From NCBI RefSeq assembly GCF_021560035.1, contig NZ_CP074373.1, positions 3,034,001 through 3,098,000 on the forward strand: a stretch of 64,000 nt of DNA. The letters run 5' to 3'. Of this stretch, positions 63,542-64,000 are shown in pieces. The DNA comes from Virgibacillus sp. NKC19-16 (GTDB taxonomy: Bacteria; Bacillota; Bacilli; Bacillales; Amphibacillaceae). Under the pieces are notes generated by a model. The model was not told where the DNA came from, did no database searches, and saw only the letters and a program-made list of their open reading frames with translations. The number at the start of each line of letters is the position of its first letter. Position 1 is the first letter of the stretch. The position numbers were made by a program, and so were the translations under genes.

Positions 63542-64000
63542 TTATTTTTTTTGTAACTTTTTCGTATGGTTTGAAAATAATCTATCTAAGTTTTTATAAA
63601 AATCCTGCTGTGTAAGCCTCAACATTTCCTTACCTGCACGCGCCTTGTGCTTTAACATGTAGTTTTCTGCCAAGAGACTATCTTTGTTTAATATTGCAGT
63701 ATAAATATCCTTATGTTCCTCCATAGATTGTCTAATATGTTCATCATTTTTTTTAAATAAAGAAGGATAGCGATTTGTATTACTCCACAAATCCTTTATC
63801 GTCTTAATTAACAGCTTGTTGTCACAATAAGAATAAATTTTCATATGAAAATCAGTATTAAGCTTTTCAAATTTGTTATAATCTTTTTCTTCAAATGCGA
63901 GACTTGAAGCGTCTAAAATTTCTCGAACTTCTATTAATTTTTGTTCGTCAAATTGTTCGACAGCTAACCTTGTTGCGAGCCCTTCTAATTCAACTCTCAA
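63542..64000 (-). CDS. GntR-family regulator, FCD domain, N-terminus beyond window
   Basis: The 152 visible residues are a C-terminal FCD (FadR C-terminal-like) ligand domain: RVELEGLATRLAVEQFDEQK at the visible start, FEKLNTDFHMKIYSYCDNKL with the DxxxH metal pair, and EHKDIYTAILNKD. The HTH half lies past 64000. It is the natural regulator of the hydroxyacid/FAH genes downstream. Confidence 0.88.
   Translation of the reverse strand: MRVELEGLATRLAVEQFDEQKLIEVREILDASSLAFEEKDYNKFEKLNTDFHMKIYSYCDNKLLIKTIKDLWSNTNRYPSLFKKNDEHIRQSMEEHKDIYTAILNKDSLLAENYMLKHKARAGKEMLRLTQQDFYKNLDRLFSNHTKKLQKK

Noticed and set aside
1-64000. CRISPR arrays, rRNA and tRNA genes
   Set aside because: No regularly spaced direct repeats, rRNA blocks or tRNA cloverleaf with conserved TTCGA-type arms were found by eye.

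Overview
The window reads as a chromosomal segment of a low-GC, probably halotolerant Bacillaceae (Oceanobacillus/Gracilibacillus/Virgibacillus-like; genus is inference). Reasons: AT-rich codons, AGGAGG-type ribosome sites, acidic secreted proteins with Gram-positive signal peptides and lipoboxes, XylR/LacI/RpiR regulators, CcpA cre-like sites and a group IIC intron relic resembling the Oceanobacillus iheyensis intron. No rRNA, tRNA or CRISPR was recognised.

Layout. (i) 1-2254: an open frame without a stop on the minus strand, much richer in GC than the rest; it encodes an actinobacterial-looking PA14/beta-propeller/carbohydrate-binding protein behind an AT-rich Bacillus-like signal peptide. 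(ii) 2796-5340: a truncated group II intron, then copC and copD-like copper genes. (iii) 5588-13106: a LacI-regulated ribose/inositol-type ABC importer with a Gfo/Idh/MocA dehydrogenase and a TIM-barrel epimerase; a decapitated sipW-like signal peptidase lies inside the operon. (iv) 14199-20166: six tightly packed, partly overlapping genes (two TIM-barrel proteins, TatD hydrolase, UbiA prenyltransferase, phosphodiesterase, inositol-3-phosphate synthase) that look like a variant of the Ebo metabolite-traffic operon. (v) 20405-24882: secreted TasA/CalY-like protein, glucose/sorbosone-dehydrogenase-like protein and ThuA-like protein. (vi) 26333-32372: xylR divergent from xylA-xylB-transporter, with a cre and operator in the promoter. 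(vii) 34351-46043: a secreted GHL10-like hydrolase and an amino-sugar-like operon (ABC importer, ROK-RpiR fusion, DUF4127, NanE, FAD oxidoreductase, esterase).

The stretch 32.4-58.4 kb is accessory and decaying in its gaps. It holds at least five copies or fragments of a sigma-70-like gene, two of them with a DnaD-like partner; an IS3 remnant; a Beta-protein/sce7726 pair; SDR relics; and a two-gene HerA ATPase plus DUF4297/Cap4-like nuclease module, a probable anti-phage system, whose HerA frame is broken. From 58.6 kb on there is a hydroxy-/keto-acid catabolic set (NhaC antiporter, Ldh-family and D-2-hydroxyacid dehydrogenases, FAH-family enzyme, GntR/FCD regulator).

Several genes show single lesions, some at homopolymers, so true decay and sequencing error cannot be separated from sequence alone.
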